This document shows positions 19,195-28,739 of a DNA stretch of 64,000 bases, one piece after another. Positions within the stretch are counted from its first letter, which is position 1. Each line of letters opens with the position of its first letter. Under the pieces are notes generated by a model. The model did no database searches and had not been told where the DNA came from. It saw nothing but the letters and a program-made list of their open reading frames with translations. A program made the position numbers and the translations under genes. This stretch comes from Solibacteraceae bacterium (GTDB taxonomy: Bacteria > Acidobacteriota > Terriglobia > Bryobacterales > Bryobacteraceae), in the NCBI GenBank assembly GCA_021324015.1, contig JAJPJX010000093.1:1-64000 (forward strand), given 5' to 3'.

Positions 19195-22100
19195 CTACCA
19201 GGTCAATTGCAGTGTGAGATCCATGAGCGGCTCGCCGCCGATGGAAGCGGTCCGCTGATCACTGAGTAGTTTGCCGAAAGAGCCGGGATCCTTGAACGTG
19301 ACAGTCAGCGAGGGTGGATCGAAGTTGTAGTTGTGGAACGGATTCTGGAAGTCCCAGCGGAGCTGGAGACGGGCCCGCTCCTTGATGGTCCAGTTTTTCT
19401 GCGCGGAGACCTGGGTCCAGAGGAGCCGTGTTCCGGTCATGATGTTGCGGCCCGAGTTGCCGGGAGTGAAGGCGGCCGGGTAGGCGAAGTCGTTGATATC
19501 GATGATGGGGTTGCGGCCTTCCTGGTTGAAGCGGTCGGGGCCCACGTTCCCCCAGTTCGGCAGCAGCGTCGGCTGTTTCACCAGGTTGGGCCGCCGGTCG
19601 CCGGCGAATGTGGGGTAGTAGTTGTAGGGGCTGTCGGCAAAACTGAACGTATAGGGGTTGCCGCTTTCCAGGGTCTGGATCCAGGCGATTTCATAGCCGC
19701 CGAAGATGGCGTTCAGCACGCCGCCCCGGTTCATGAATTTCCGGCCCTTGCCCACCGGCAGTTCGTAAGTGGCGAAAGCGATGAAGCGGTGGTTGCGGTC
19801 GTAGCCGGCGCGCGCTTTTTCGAGGGCGCGGTTCTGGAGGGGCGCGACGCCGGAGCCGGAGTTGTCCGAGTCCTGGCTGTCGATGGCCTTCGAGAAAGTA
19901 TAGAAGGTGCTGAAGGTGAGGCCCTGCGAATAGCGCTTCTCCAGCTTGACCGTGCCGGAGTGGTAGGTGGAGTGGCCGAAATTGGAGCGCAGGTAGACAT
20001 TGCCGAAATTCGGGAAGGGCCGGTAATTCTGCGCGGCGGCGAAGACCTGGTTCTGGAGCGTGGGATTGCCGGCGGCGAAATCGATGGGAAACGTGTTGGC
20101 CTGCCAGCGTTCGATCAGGCCCACGCCGGAGGAGCCCTGGTACATCATTTCGAGCACGTAGTTCTGCGCCACCTGGTATTGCAGGCTGGCGTTGAAATTC
20201 AGCACGTAGGGATTGCGCAGGCTGGGATCCCACCATTCCACGTTGCGGCCGCTGTAATTGCCGGACGGGTTGACGAACAAAGCGGTGTCGTTGGAGCGGA
20301 TAGGGAAAGTGATCTGCGGCGGCCCCTGATTGATGAGGAACAGGGGGCGCGGGTCGCCGGTGGCGCGCACCTGGTCGTTCACCGCCACGTACTCGTCAAA
20401 CTGCGTGCGGCTTTGGGGGAACTTGACGTCCACGGTGTTGACGGCGAAGCCACCGCGGAACACCCACTTTTCGACCGGGTGCCAGGCCAGGCCGATGCGC
20501 GGCTGGAAATTGTTGTTGTCCCGGCTGTTCAGGGAGCTTCCCGGATGGATGATGGCGCCCGGCTTGCCGGTGAGCGGATCGGTGGCGGTGGGGGCGAAGT
20601 TGCTTTGCAGACCGTACTTGGTGTTATAGGGGCTTTCGTTGCTGTAGCGCACGCCCAGGTTAAGGGTGAGCCTGGGGCTGAATTTCCAGTCGTCCTGGAA
20701 ATAGAAACTGTTAATCGAGGAGCGCGGCAGCCAGGAGGTCAGCTCGGCGTCGAAGTAGGCTTCGCGGACGTAGCCCATGAGAAAGCCGGCAAAGGTGTTG
20801 CCGGTGTTCGGCACGGGCTGGCCGTTGGGCTGCAGGCCGGCGGTCATGGTGTCGAAGTAGAAGGCGCCGCTGGGCCGATTAGTGACCGTGGAGTTCAGCC
20901 GGAAGCGCAGCAACTCGTACCCCATCTTGAAGGCGTGGCTGCCCACGATCTTAGTGAGATCGTCGCGGAAAGAAAGGGTTTCGTTGATGCTGCGGTTGGG
21001 ACCGTTTCCGATCAGGCCATAGATGCCGCTGTCAGCGTAGCGGTTGCCGCCGGGCGCCCCGAATTGGGGCATCAGAGAGCCGTCCACATTGGGGATACCC
21101 AATTTCTGGGGCCAGTTCTGGCCATAGGAGTAGGCAATCGTATCGTTGCGGACGCGGAAGTAGCCGACCCGCGCGTCGTTGATGGTGGTGGGGCTGATCA
21201 CGTAGGTGCCGCCGAAGGAGAAATTCTTGGCGGTGTATGGCGTTTCGACGCCCTGACTGCCGTCGAAGGGCTTGAGATCGATGTTAGTCGGGCGGTTGAG
21301 ACCGCTCTGGTGGTTGTAGGTATAACTGCCGTAAATCTTGAACGCCGAGCTGAATTGATGATCGATGCGGGTGCTGTAGTCCTCGAAGAAGGTGCGGGAG
21401 TTTTCCGCCGTAATCAGGTTGCTGACCGGTCCGGTGGGGGTGAGAGAGCCGGGCGCGTTGGGCGAGACCCAGGGATTATAGCCCAGCACTTTCTGCGCCA
21501 CCGGGTTGAAGCGGCTTAACGGGATGACGTTGCCGGGGATGGGATCGCGCACCCAAGAGCCATCGGGCATCTGCCGGGTGGTGCTGGGATCGTAGATGGG
21601 ATTGCCCTTGCCCCCGAAAGTAAAGTCGCCGTTCTTCATGGCGTCTGTGGGAGTATTGACGATCACCTGCGCGGCCTTCTTCTCAATGAGCTTCTGATAT
21701 CCGAAAAAGACGAAGGTCTTGTTACGGCCGTCATAGACTTTGGGGATGTAGACCGGGCCGCTGGCGTTGGCCTCCGGGTCCATGAACCATGTGGGCAGCC
21801 CGTTGGGGAAACCCGGGCGCGGGTCGGAGGTACGCAGGTTATCGAAGAACAGCCGGTGCTGCATGCGGCGGCTGCGGCCGTAGTCGGCGGCCAGGCCGTG
21901 AAATTCGTTGGTGCCGCTCTTCTTCACCACAGCAATGACCCCGCCGGCCGAGTGGCCGTACTCGGCGGGCAAGGTGGTGGTGAGCACCTTGACTTCCTCG
22001 ACTGAGTTCTGGATCGGCTTGATGACGGTGGTGCCGCCGGTTTGCTCGTTTCCGTTGACGCCGTCTTCGAAGATGCCGATGGCTCCGTTGCGCTGGCCAG

Positions 22101-22635
22101 CCAAGTGGTACGAGCCCAGGCTGCCGCCGTACGCATAGCCACCCATGGAGAGCCCGGGGACAAGGTTCAGCGTCAGGTTGATATAGCGCTGATAGAGGGG
22201 CAATTTGTGCAGCGTTTCGCCTTCCACGAGCGCGCCCGTAGCGGAGGTTTCGGTCTCCAGCAGAGGCGCGGCGCCGGTGACTTGCACGGACTCGGTGACG
22301 GCGCCGACCTCCAGCGCCACGTCCACGGCCAGCACGTCGCCCGCGCGCAGTTCGATGCCGTCGCGCACTAATTTCTTGAAGCCGGCAGCCTCGAAACTAA
22401 TGCGGTAGGCGCCGGGAGACAGAGACGGCACACGATAGATGCCATCCTCATTGGTGACCGCGCTGAACTGGTAGTTCGTTCCAGTCTGCACGATGGAAAC
22501 ACTTACCTTGGGAATCACCGCTCCGGTGGAATCGGTAATTCTCCCGGTAATCGTGGAACTTCCAACTTGTGCACTTGCCAGCCCGACGAACAAGACAAAT
22601 GCAACACCCAAAGCCCAGCAACCTGGCAGCCGCAT
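19195..22635 (-). CDS. Oar-like TonB-dependent outer-membrane receptor with carboxypeptidase-regulatory domain
   Basis: A 1146-residue outer-membrane protein. The signal peptide (GCWALGVAFVLFVGLASAQ) is followed by a carboxypeptidase-regulatory-like domain at about 25-110 (GSSTITGRITDSTGAVIPKVSVSI...). A plug follows at about 115-240 (VEGETLHKLPLYQRYINLTLNLVPGL, then VEEVKVLTTTLPAEYGHSAGGVIAVVKKSGTNEFHG). The long beta-barrel ends in the aromatic-terminated strand LMDLTLQLTW. This is the large Oar/TonB family expanded in Acidobacteria; the ligand is usually unknown but often a carbohydrate. A clear SD (GGAGGA) and a consensus-like promoter lie upstream, so unlike many neighbours it has a normal leader. 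Confidence 0.9.
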   Translation of the reverse strand: MRLPGCWALGVAFVLFVGLASAQVGSSTITGRITDSTGAVIPKVSVSIVQTGTNYQFSAVTNEDGIYRVPSLSPGAYRISFEAAGFKKLVRDGIELRAGDVLAVDVALEVGAVTESVQVTGAAPLLETETSATGALVEGETLHKLPLYQRYINLTLNLVPGLSMGGYAYGGSLGSYHLAGQRNGAIGIFEDGVNGNEQTGGTTVIKPIQNSVEEVKVLTTTLPAEYGHSAGGVIAVVKKSGTNEFHGLAADYGRSRRMQHRLFFDNLRTSDPRPGFPNGLPTWFMDPEANASGPVYIPKVYDGRNKTFVFFGYQKLIEKKAAQVIVNTPTDAMKNGDFTFGGKGNPIYDPSTTRQMPDGSWVRDPIPGNVIPLSRFNPVAQKVLGYNPWVSPNAPGSLTPTGPVSNLITAENSRTFFEDYSTRIDHQFSSAFKIYGSYTYNHQSGLNRPTNIDLKPFDGSQGVETPYTAKNFSFGGTYVISPTTINDARVGYFRVRNDTIAYSYGQNWPQKLGIPNVDGSLMPQFGAPGGNRYADSGIYGLIGNGPNRSINETLSFRDDLTKIVGSHAFKMGYELLRFRLNSTVTNRPSGAFYFDTMTAGLQPNGQPVPNTGNTFAGFLMGYVREAYFDAELTSWLPRSSINSFYFQDDWKFSPRLTLNLGVRYSNESPYNTKYGLQSNFAPTATDPLTGKPGAIIHPGSSLNSRDNNNFQPRIGLAWHPVEKWVFRGGFAVNTVDVKFPQSRTQFDEYVAVNDQVRATGDPRPLFLINQGPPQITFPIRSNDTALFVNPSGNYSGRNVEWWDPSLRNPYVLNFNASLQYQVAQNYVLEMMYQGSSGVGLIERWQANTFPIDFAAGNPTLQNQVFAAAQNYRPFPNFGNVYLRSNFGHSTYHSGTVKLEKRYSQGLTFSTFYTFSKAIDSQDSDNSGSGVAPLQNRALEKARAGYDRNHRFIAFATYELPVGKGRKFMNRGGVLNAIFGGYEIAWIQTLESGNPYTFSFADSPYNYYPTFAGDRRPNLVKQPTLLPNWGNVGPDRFNQEGRNPIIDINDFAYPAAFTPGNSGRNIMTGTRLLWTQVSAQKNWTIKERARLQLRWDFQNPFHNYNFDPPSLTVTFKDPGSFGKLLSDQRTASIGGEPLMDLTLQLTW

Positions 22636-22664
22636 TTAGGCTCCTCCGAATACAGATTGGGGCA

Positions 22665-22693
22665 ATAGTACACAGGTCCCGGGCGGAAATCAA
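22665..22693 (-). promoter_or_regulatory. Sigma-70 promoter of the TonB receptor gene
   Basis: On the minus strand TTGATT (22688-22693) and TACTAT (22665-22670) are separated by 17 bp. The leader is about 23-24 nt and includes GGAGGA before the ATG. Confidence 0.6.
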
Positions 22694-22757
22694 TACTTCT
22701 GGCGAGTTTTTTACTTCCGGCAGCGGGAGCCGGCCTTGAGGTACAGTGCAGGTATTG

Positions 22758-25109
22758 ATGCCACGCCTGATTCGCTGGTTTGCGCTCCTGCTGTGCGCGG
22801 TAGCGGCCGGGGCGGCGACGCCCAACTTCCGATATGACCTGGCCTCGCGCCGCTACGCGGTGGAGAGCGCGCCGCCGCGCGTGGCTCTCGAGGGCGTCCG
22901 CATGGGCATCGAACTGGACGGCGCGATGCACTGGGCGGCCGAGGCGGATCGCGCCGCCTGGAGCGATGCGCGGAACGAGGCCACGCTGGAGTTCGCAGCG
23001 CCGGCCGTGCGCTGGACGGTGCGCTTCCGGCGTGCTCCGGACGTGCTGCTGGTGGACTCCACCGTGCGGAACCTGGCCGGGCAGCCAGTGAAGCTGGGCC
23101 GCTGCCTGTTGGCTGACCTGACCGACGCCGCGGCGATGCTGCGCTTCGGCTCGCATCCGGCGGATGCCGTGGCGCAGATCATGACCGGAGGACAGAGCGC
23201 CTCGCGAGTCTGGCGCCTGGCGCAGGCCAAGGGACCGCTCACGGCCAAGACGCTGACGCAGTGGTTCTCGCCCGCCTCCGGCGACGCCCTGCAATTCGGC
23301 TTCATCACCTTTGACCGCGCCGAGACGGTGATCGAATCCGCGTGGGATGGCGCGCGTAGCCGGCCCACGGCCCGCGCCTGGACGGATTTTCAGGGTTTCC
23401 GGCTGGCCGCCGGCACGGCGGTGGATTCGGAAACGCTGCGCATCGGTCTGGAACGCGATCCCTTCGCCGCCCTGGACGCCTGGGCAGATGCCGCGCGTGA
23501 GCGCATGCACCCGCGCATCTGGCCCACGATTCCGGCCGGCTGGCTGGGGTGGTCGTGGGTGGACCCGCTCACGGTGGAACGGTATGAAGACGTGGTGCGC
23601 CGCAATGCGCGGGCCGTGCGCCAGCGCCTGCCGGGGCACGAGATCGGATACGTGTGGGTGAGCATTGGGAATCTGAAAGACCGCGCACCGGGCAACTGGC
23701 TGGCTTGGAACACCGCGGAGTTTCCCTCCGGCCCGGAGGTGCTGGCGCGGGACCTGGAGTCGCTGGGCTTCCGCCTGGGCCTGTGGGCCGGGGCCTTCTG
23801 GATGAACTCCCGCCTGACCGCGCAAGTAGAACGTCTGCGGGATGCCTTCCTGCTGTGGCAGGGAAAGCCGGTGGAGATTCCGCACCGCGACCTGGGTCCG
23901 ATGTACGCGCTCGATCCCACGCACCCGAAGACACAGGCCTATCTGCGCGAGGTCTTCCGCACGTACCGGCAGTGGGGCGTGCGCTACTTCATGATCGACT
24001 TTCTGGACGCCATCACCGGGGCCACTCCCGGCCGGCATCCGAACGACGGCTACTTTGACCGCTCCGTCATTCCCGGACCGCAAGCCTGGCGCGAGGGCCT
24101 GCGCGTGATCCGCGAGGCCGCCGGCGGGGACACCTACCTGCTGGCCAGCACGGGCCCGCGCCTGCAACTGGCCGGGGTGATGGACGGAGTGCGGGTGGGC
24201 AACGATTACGGCGAGGGCCGCGCGCTATACGGGCCGGGCAAGGGCTTTTATCCCGGCACGTTCGTCATCAACAAGCCGGATTTCTGGACCTCGCACCGGG
24301 CCGCCACCGACGCCCTGGCTGGCTACTTTTTTGCGCACGGCAAGCTGTTCCTGGCCGATTCGGGGAACGTGCTCACACTGGACCAGCCGGTGCCGATGAG
24401 CGACGCGCAGATCAGCGCCACGATTTTCGGCATCAATGGCGGCCCCGTCATGCTGGGCGACGACATCGAGCGCATCGGCGAAGAGCGCCTGCGAATGCTG
24501 CGGGGCGTCTTCCCACGGCTTCCGGAGTGCGCCCGCCCGGTGGACCTGTTTGAGACGCCCGAGCCGGACTATCCCAAGATCTTTCACCTCCCCGTGCGGA
24601 AGGAATGGGACCGCTGGGACCTGCTGGCGGTGTTCAACTACGGCCCGCATACGCTCACGCGCACGGTGCCGCTGGCGCGGCTGGGCCTGGACCCGCGGGC
24701 GCCCTACGCCGCCTGGGATTTCTGGAACCAGCGGTTCCAGGGGATCGTGCGTGGTGAGGTGACGGTGGAAGTGCCGCCGGACAGCGTGCGGCTGCTGCGC
24801 CTCTCGCGCGACAGGCCGCATCCGTGGCTGCTCTCGACCGACCTGCACGTGCGGCAGGGGCAGGCGGAGATCCTGGACTGCCGCTGGGACGAAGCCTCCG
24901 GCACGCTGACGATCCGCGCCGTGCGGCCGGCGGGCGAGCAGGGCAGCGTATTCGTGCGCGCCCCGGCCGGGTGGGCGCTGGCGGAGCCGAAAGGTCTGTG
25001 GATCGCCAAGGACGGCCGCGACGGGTCGCTGGTGGTGCGCAGCGCCGTGAGCTTCGGCGCGGAACCGGCGGAGATCCGCATGCGCTTCCAACGGTTCGGG
25101 GTACACTGA
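22758..25109 (+). CDS. Exported alpha-galactosidase-like glycoside hydrolase (clan GH-D, GH36-like)
   Basis: A 783-residue protein with a signal peptide (MPRLIRWFALLLCAVAAGAA) and an N-terminal beta-sandwich to about residue 240. A TIM barrel follows: TIPAGWLGWSWVDPL, ESLGFRLGLWAGAFWMN, VRYFMIDFLDAITG (about 410, likely nucleophile Asp) and LLASTGPRLQLAGVMDGVRVGNDYGEG (about 475, likely acid/base Asp). A beta domain forms the C-terminus. This arrangement matches GH36 and related melibiase-type enzymes; specificity is not assignable. A GTG 12 nt upstream is possible. A TACAGT box lies 10 nt before the ATG. An MlrC gene follows after 4 bp. Confidence 0.75.
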   Translation: MPRLIRWFALLLCAVAAGAATPNFRYDLASRRYAVESAPPRVALEGVRMGIELDGAMHWAAEADRAAWSDARNEATLEFAAPAVRWTVRFRRAPDVLLVDSTVRNLAGQPVKLGRCLLADLTDAAAMLRFGSHPADAVAQIMTGGQSASRVWRLAQAKGPLTAKTLTQWFSPASGDALQFGFITFDRAETVIESAWDGARSRPTARAWTDFQGFRLAAGTAVDSETLRIGLERDPFAALDAWADAARERMHPRIWPTIPAGWLGWSWVDPLTVERYEDVVRRNARAVRQRLPGHEIGYVWVSIGNLKDRAPGNWLAWNTAEFPSGPEVLARDLESLGFRLGLWAGAFWMNSRLTAQVERLRDAFLLWQGKPVEIPHRDLGPMYALDPTHPKTQAYLREVFRTYRQWGVRYFMIDFLDAITGATPGRHPNDGYFDRSVIPGPQAWREGLRVIREAAGGDTYLLASTGPRLQLAGVMDGVRVGNDYGEGRALYGPGKGFYPGTFVINKPDFWTSHRAATDALAGYFFAHGKLFLADSGNVLTLDQPVPMSDAQISATIFGINGGPVMLGDDIERIGEERLRMLRGVFPRLPECARPVDLFETPEPDYPKIFHLPVRKEWDRWDLLAVFNYGPHTLTRTVPLARLGLDPRAPYAAWDFWNQRFQGIVRGEVTVEVPPDSVRLLRLSRDRPHPWLLSTDLHVRQGQAEILDCRWDEASGTLTIRAVRPAGEQGSVFVRAPAGWALAEPKGLWIAKDGRDGSLVVRSAVSFGAEPAEIRMRFQRFGVH
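25102..25107 (+). promoter_or_regulatory. -10-like box overlapping the end of the glycosidase gene
   Basis: TACACT ends 6 nt before the GTG of the MlrC gene and overlaps the upstream stop codon. It would give an internal leaderless transcript. No -35 is visible, so this is tentative. Confidence 0.35.
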
Positions 25110-25113
25110 TCCG

Positions 25114-26589
25114 GTGGCTATCGCGATCGCTTCCATGCTCCAGGAGAGCAACACGTTCTCGCCGGTGTTGACCCGCTACGAGGATTTCACGCCGGTCTTC
25201 GGCCAGGAGGTGCTGGAGCGGCACCGCGGCAAGCTCACCGAGATGGGCGGCTTCCTGGACGCTTTGAGCAAGGCCCGCAAGCCGGTCGCGCCCATCTGCG
25301 CGGCCTGGGCCATCACGGCGAACCGGCTGGTGCGCGCGGATTTCGAGCGCCTGGTGGACGAATTCGCCGCACGCCTGGCGGCCGCGGGCAAGCTGGAGGG
25401 CCTGCTGCTGGCGATGCACGGCGCGCAGACGGCGGAAGGCGAAGACGACGTGGAGGGGCACGTGCTCGGCCGCGCGCGGGAAATTGTGGGTCCGGACCTG
25501 CCCATCGTCGTAACGCTGGACCTGCACGCCAACATCACGCGCGCCATGTGCGAGCGCGCCACCGCCATCGTGGGCTACCACACTTACCCGCACGTGGACA
25601 TGTTCGAGACCGGGCAGAAGGCCGGGCGGCTGCTGCTGGGGACGCTTTCCGGGAAGATCCGCCCGGCCATGGCGTGGCGCAAGCTGCCGCTGATCGTGAA
25701 CGCCGAGAACCAGCAGACCGCGCATGGACCCGCGCACCGCCTGATGGCCCGGGCGGAGGCCCTGGAAGCTGCCGGCAAGGCCGAGGCGATTTCGATTTTC
25801 GCAGTGCAGCCGTGGATGGACATCCAGGAAATGGGCTCGGCCGTGGTGGCGGTGACCAACGGCGATGCCCGCGCGGCGGACCGGCATGCGGCCGCGCTGG
25901 CGCAGAAATTCTGGGACACCCGGCGGGAATTCGAGGCCACGCTCACGCCGGTGGAGGAAGCCATTCGCCTGGCTTTGGCCACCAGGGGGGGCCCCGTGGT
26001 GCTGGCGGAATCTTCCGACAGCACGGGATCGGGCTCGCCGGGAGACAGCACGGGCGTGCTGAAGCACCTGGTGAAAGCGCCGCTCTCCGAACCCGCGGCC
26101 ATCTTCCTGGTGGATCCCGAGGCCGCCGGCGCGCTGCGGCAGGCCGGCGTGGGGGCCACGGTGACGCTGCCCATCGGCGGAAAGCTGGACCGGCGCAATT
26201 CCAAGCCGGTGAAGGTGACCGGGCGGGTGCGGCTGATTTCCGATGGGCGCTGGACGGCGCGGGCCCGTGGCTATAACACGGGCATCGAAACCTCGATGGG
26301 CACCAGCGTCGTTCTGGAAGTGGGCCAGGTGAAGGTGCTGATCGCCGAGCGCTCGGCCATGACCGTGGATCCGGAACTGTTCCGCAGCCACGGCATCGAT
26401 CCGGTGTACTGCAAGATCGTGGTGGTGAAATCGCCCAATGGTTTCCGCGCGGCCTACGAGCCCATCGCCAAGCGCATCTTCGTGGTGGATACGCCGGGGG
26501 TGAGCACGGCGAAACTCGACAGCCTGCCGTGGCGGCGGATCCGCCGGCCGATCTACCCGCTCGACCCGGGGATCCGCTACCGGGCATAG
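25114..26589 (+). CDS. M81-family metallopeptidase (MlrC / microcystinase C-like)
   Basis: The 491-residue product matches the two-part MlrC family. The N-terminal DUF1485 region begins AIASMLQESNTFSP and carries the zinc-site segments LLLAMHGAQTAEGEDDVEGHV, VVTLDLHANITRAM and IVGYHTYPHVDMFETG. The C-terminal domain has VVLAESSDSTGSGSPGDSTGVL and ends VDTPGVSTAKLDSLPWRRIRRPIYPLD, the usual terminus. MlrC completes microcystin breakdown in sphingomonads, but most homologues have unknown peptide or amide substrates. The GTG start lies 4 bp after the glycosidase stop and an MFS transporter gene follows directly, suggesting uptake plus hydrolysis of an unknown compound. Confidence 0.88.
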   Translation: MAIAIASMLQESNTFSPVLTRYEDFTPVFGQEVLERHRGKLTEMGGFLDALSKARKPVAPICAAWAITANRLVRADFERLVDEFAARLAAAGKLEGLLLAMHGAQTAEGEDDVEGHVLGRAREIVGPDLPIVVTLDLHANITRAMCERATAIVGYHTYPHVDMFETGQKAGRLLLGTLSGKIRPAMAWRKLPLIVNAENQQTAHGPAHRLMARAEALEAAGKAEAISIFAVQPWMDIQEMGSAVVAVTNGDARAADRHAAALAQKFWDTRREFEATLTPVEEAIRLALATRGGPVVLAESSDSTGSGSPGDSTGVLKHLVKAPLSEPAAIFLVDPEAAGALRQAGVGATVTLPIGGKLDRRNSKPVKVTGRVRLISDGRWTARARGYNTGIETSMGTSVVLEVGQVKVLIAERSAMTVDPELFRSHGIDPVYCKIVVVKSPNGFRAAYEPIAKRIFVVDTPGVSTAKLDSLPWRRIRRPIYPLDPGIRYRA

Positions 26590-26592
26590 CGC

Positions 26593-27900
26593 GTGGCCCG
26601 GCAGGTTCCAATCCGCTATTCGATCGTGGCGCTGGCGCTGGCGATCAACATGCTGTGCTACACCGACCGGGTGTGCATCGCGGTGGCGGGACCGAAGATC
26701 CGCGGCGAATTCGGATTCTCCGCCGGCCAGATGGGCCTGGTCTTCAGCATCTTCAGCCTGGCGTACGCGGCGGGGCAGACGCCCTGGGGCATGCTGGCGG
26801 ACCGCTGGGGCGCGCGCGGCATCATCACGGCGGCGATCTTCTCCTGGTCGGTCTTCACGGCGCTCACGGGGGCGGCCTGCGGGTTCCTCTCGATGCTGGC
26901 GATCCGCTTCACGTTCGGCGCGCTAGAGGCGGCGCTCTCGCCGTCGATCGCGGCGGCGTTCACGCGGTGGGTGCCCCTCAGCGAGCGTTCCACAAGTTTC
27001 GGCGCCTATCTCAGCGGGGGGCGCCTGGGGGCCGCGCTCACCCCGCCGCTGGCGGTGTTCCTGATGCTGCGGCTGGGCTGGCGGCTGATGTTCGCTTTCT
27101 TTGGCGCGCTGGGCGTGGCGGCGGCCGCGGCCTGGTTCCTGTGGTATCGCGACCAGCCCGCGAGCCACCCCCGGATCGGCCCGGAAGAGCGCGCCTGGAT
27201 CCGCGCGGGCACGGGCCGGCCGGCGGAGGCCGCGGCGGCGCAGGAAGCCTCGCGCTGGTCCGAACTGCTGCGCTCCAGCCGCCTCTGGTGCCTACTGGGA
27301 GTGGCCTTCGCCAGCACGTTTCTCTGGCAGTTTTACATCACCTGGTTCCCGACCTATCTGATCGAGAAGCGCGGCCTGCCGCTCACCGAAGCGGCGTTTT
27401 TCGCGGGGCTGCCGTTTCTGTTCGGCGTGGCGGCCACGTGGGTGGGCGGCCTGGCGGCGGATTTCCTGACGCGGCGCTTCGACGCCCGCCGCGGGCGGCT
27501 GTTTCTGGGCTGCACAGGGCTGCTGCTGACCGGCACGTTGATGGCGCTGGGCGTCTTTTGGCCGGCCGCGCGCGTGGGCGCCGCGCTGATGGCGTTGGCG
27601 GCGGGCACCGCCGATCTGTACCTGGGAGCGGCGTGGTCGGCGGCCGTGGATATCGGCGGGTGCTCCGGAGGCGCGGTCTCCGGGCTGATGAACGCCGCGT
27701 CGAACTTCGCGGGCTTCGCTTCGCCGGCGCTGATGGGCTGGGTGCTCCAGACCAGCAACAACTGGAACGCGGTGTTGTGGGCGGGGATCGCTACCACTTT
27801 CGCCGGCGTATTCCTGTGGATGCGCGTGAATGCCCCGCAGCCGGAGGCGGAACTCGCCCGCGCCGGGGAAGGCGCCTTGCGAGACGCGCGGCCGGGCTAG
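26593..27900 (+). CDS. MFS transporter (ACS/glucarate-phthalate permease type)
   Basis: A 435-residue, 12-helix major facilitator. The first helix is IRYSIVALALAINMLCYTDRVCIAVAGPKI; the loop 2-3 motif GMLADRWGARGIITA (about 72-86) is the MFS signature. Helix 5 has SFGAYLSGGRLGAALTPPL. The cytosolic mid-loop is at about 195-225. The pattern 'NYxDR...aGPxI...G' is that of the anion:cation symporter subgroup that carries sugar acids and other organic anions. The GTG lies 3 bp after the MlrC stop, so it is in the same operon and may import the MlrC or glycosidase substrate. Confidence 0.88.
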   Translation: MARQVPIRYSIVALALAINMLCYTDRVCIAVAGPKIRGEFGFSAGQMGLVFSIFSLAYAAGQTPWGMLADRWGARGIITAAIFSWSVFTALTGAACGFLSMLAIRFTFGALEAALSPSIAAAFTRWVPLSERSTSFGAYLSGGRLGAALTPPLAVFLMLRLGWRLMFAFFGALGVAAAAAWFLWYRDQPASHPRIGPEERAWIRAGTGRPAEAAAAQEASRWSELLRSSRLWCLLGVAFASTFLWQFYITWFPTYLIEKRGLPLTEAAFFAGLPFLFGVAATWVGGLAADFLTRRFDARRGRLFLGCTGLLLTGTLMALGVFWPAARVGAALMALAAGTADLYLGAAWSAAVDIGGCSGGAVSGLMNAASNFAGFASPALMGWVLQTSNNWNAVLWAGIATTFAGVFLWMRVNAPQPEAELARAGEGALRDARPG

Positions 27901-27916
27901 AGCCGAGGCAGTTTAC

Positions 27917-28699
27917 CTAAACCGCCAGTGGCGTGGCCAAGAACCAGGAGTTGCCGGCTGGATCGCTGACGCCGGCGCCGCGCTCGCCGTAGGGCTGGTC
28001 GGCCGGAGCGCTGATCGATGCCGCACCGGCTTTCAACGCGCGCTCATAGACGGCATCCACGTCGCGCACGTAATAATGCAGTCCCGTGGGCATGGGCCCG
28101 AACTGGCCGTGGGCTTCGCTCATTTCGAGGATGGTGTCGCCGAGGCGGATTTTTGCATGCTTGATGGAGCCGCCGGCCTCCTCGCGGTACACTTCCACTT
28201 CTTCCGCTCCGAAGGCCTGCTTCAGAAAATCGAGGAGCTTCCCGGCGCCCGCCGGGTGCAGGTACGAGTTGACGCTCCGCAAGCCCTCGGGAATATGGCT
28301 GGGCCCGTGATGCGTGGCGATGTACCAATGGTTGCCGAATGGATCCCTGATACTGCCGGAGCGCTCTCCGTAAGGCATTTCCTCGACAGGGTGCAGCGAG
28401 GTGGCCCCCGCGGCCAGCGCCCGTTGGTAAGCGCCGTCCGTATCCGGCAAATACAGGTGAATCGAAGCGGGGCGCGGCGGATATTGCTCATTTCCGTCGC
28501 TCAGCTCGATCATGGACTCGCCGATCTTGACCTCCGCGTGCATGACGCGGCTTCCGTCCGGCGTGGGGACGCGGAGTTTCTCTTCCGCTCCGAACACCTG
28601 CTTCATGAATTCGATAAACTGCGCCGCGCCTGGCACGACGATGTAAGGCGTGAGGGAGTGAAAACCCTCGCGCAGTGGAACGGCTGATGTTGATGCCAT
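27917..28699 (-). CDS. Tandem VOC-superfamily (PhnB/glyoxalase-like) protein
   Basis: A 260-residue protein of two fused PhnB-type VOC modules. Each has 'xxxPYIVVPGAAQFIEFMKQVFGAEE...' at the start, 'HAEVKIGESMIELSDGNEQYPPRPASIHLYLPDTDGAY..AL.AGA' in the middle and 'YGERSGSIRDPFGNHWYIATH' at the end. Module 1 covers about 10-130, module 2 about 140-258. Most metal-binding His/Glu positions of true glyoxalases are uncertain, so the enzymatic role is open. The start is placed at the ATG preceded by GGAGGAAGCC; an ATG 12 nt upstream overlaps that SD. It converges with the MFS gene. Confidence 0.85.
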   Translation of the reverse strand: MASTSAVPLREGFHSLTPYIVVPGAAQFIEFMKQVFGAEEKLRVPTPDGSRVMHAEVKIGESMIELSDGNEQYPPRPASIHLYLPDTDGAYQRALAAGATSLHPVEEMPYGERSGSIRDPFGNHWYIATHHGPSHIPEGLRSVNSYLHPAGAGKLLDFLKQAFGAEEVEVYREEAGGSIKHAKIRLGDTILEMSEAHGQFGPMPTGLHYYVRDVDAVYERALKAGAASISAPADQPYGERGAGVSDPAGNSWFLATPLAV

Positions 28700-28739
28700 G
28701 GCTTCCTCCACGCGCCGGACCGCGAGTTACTGCATAATA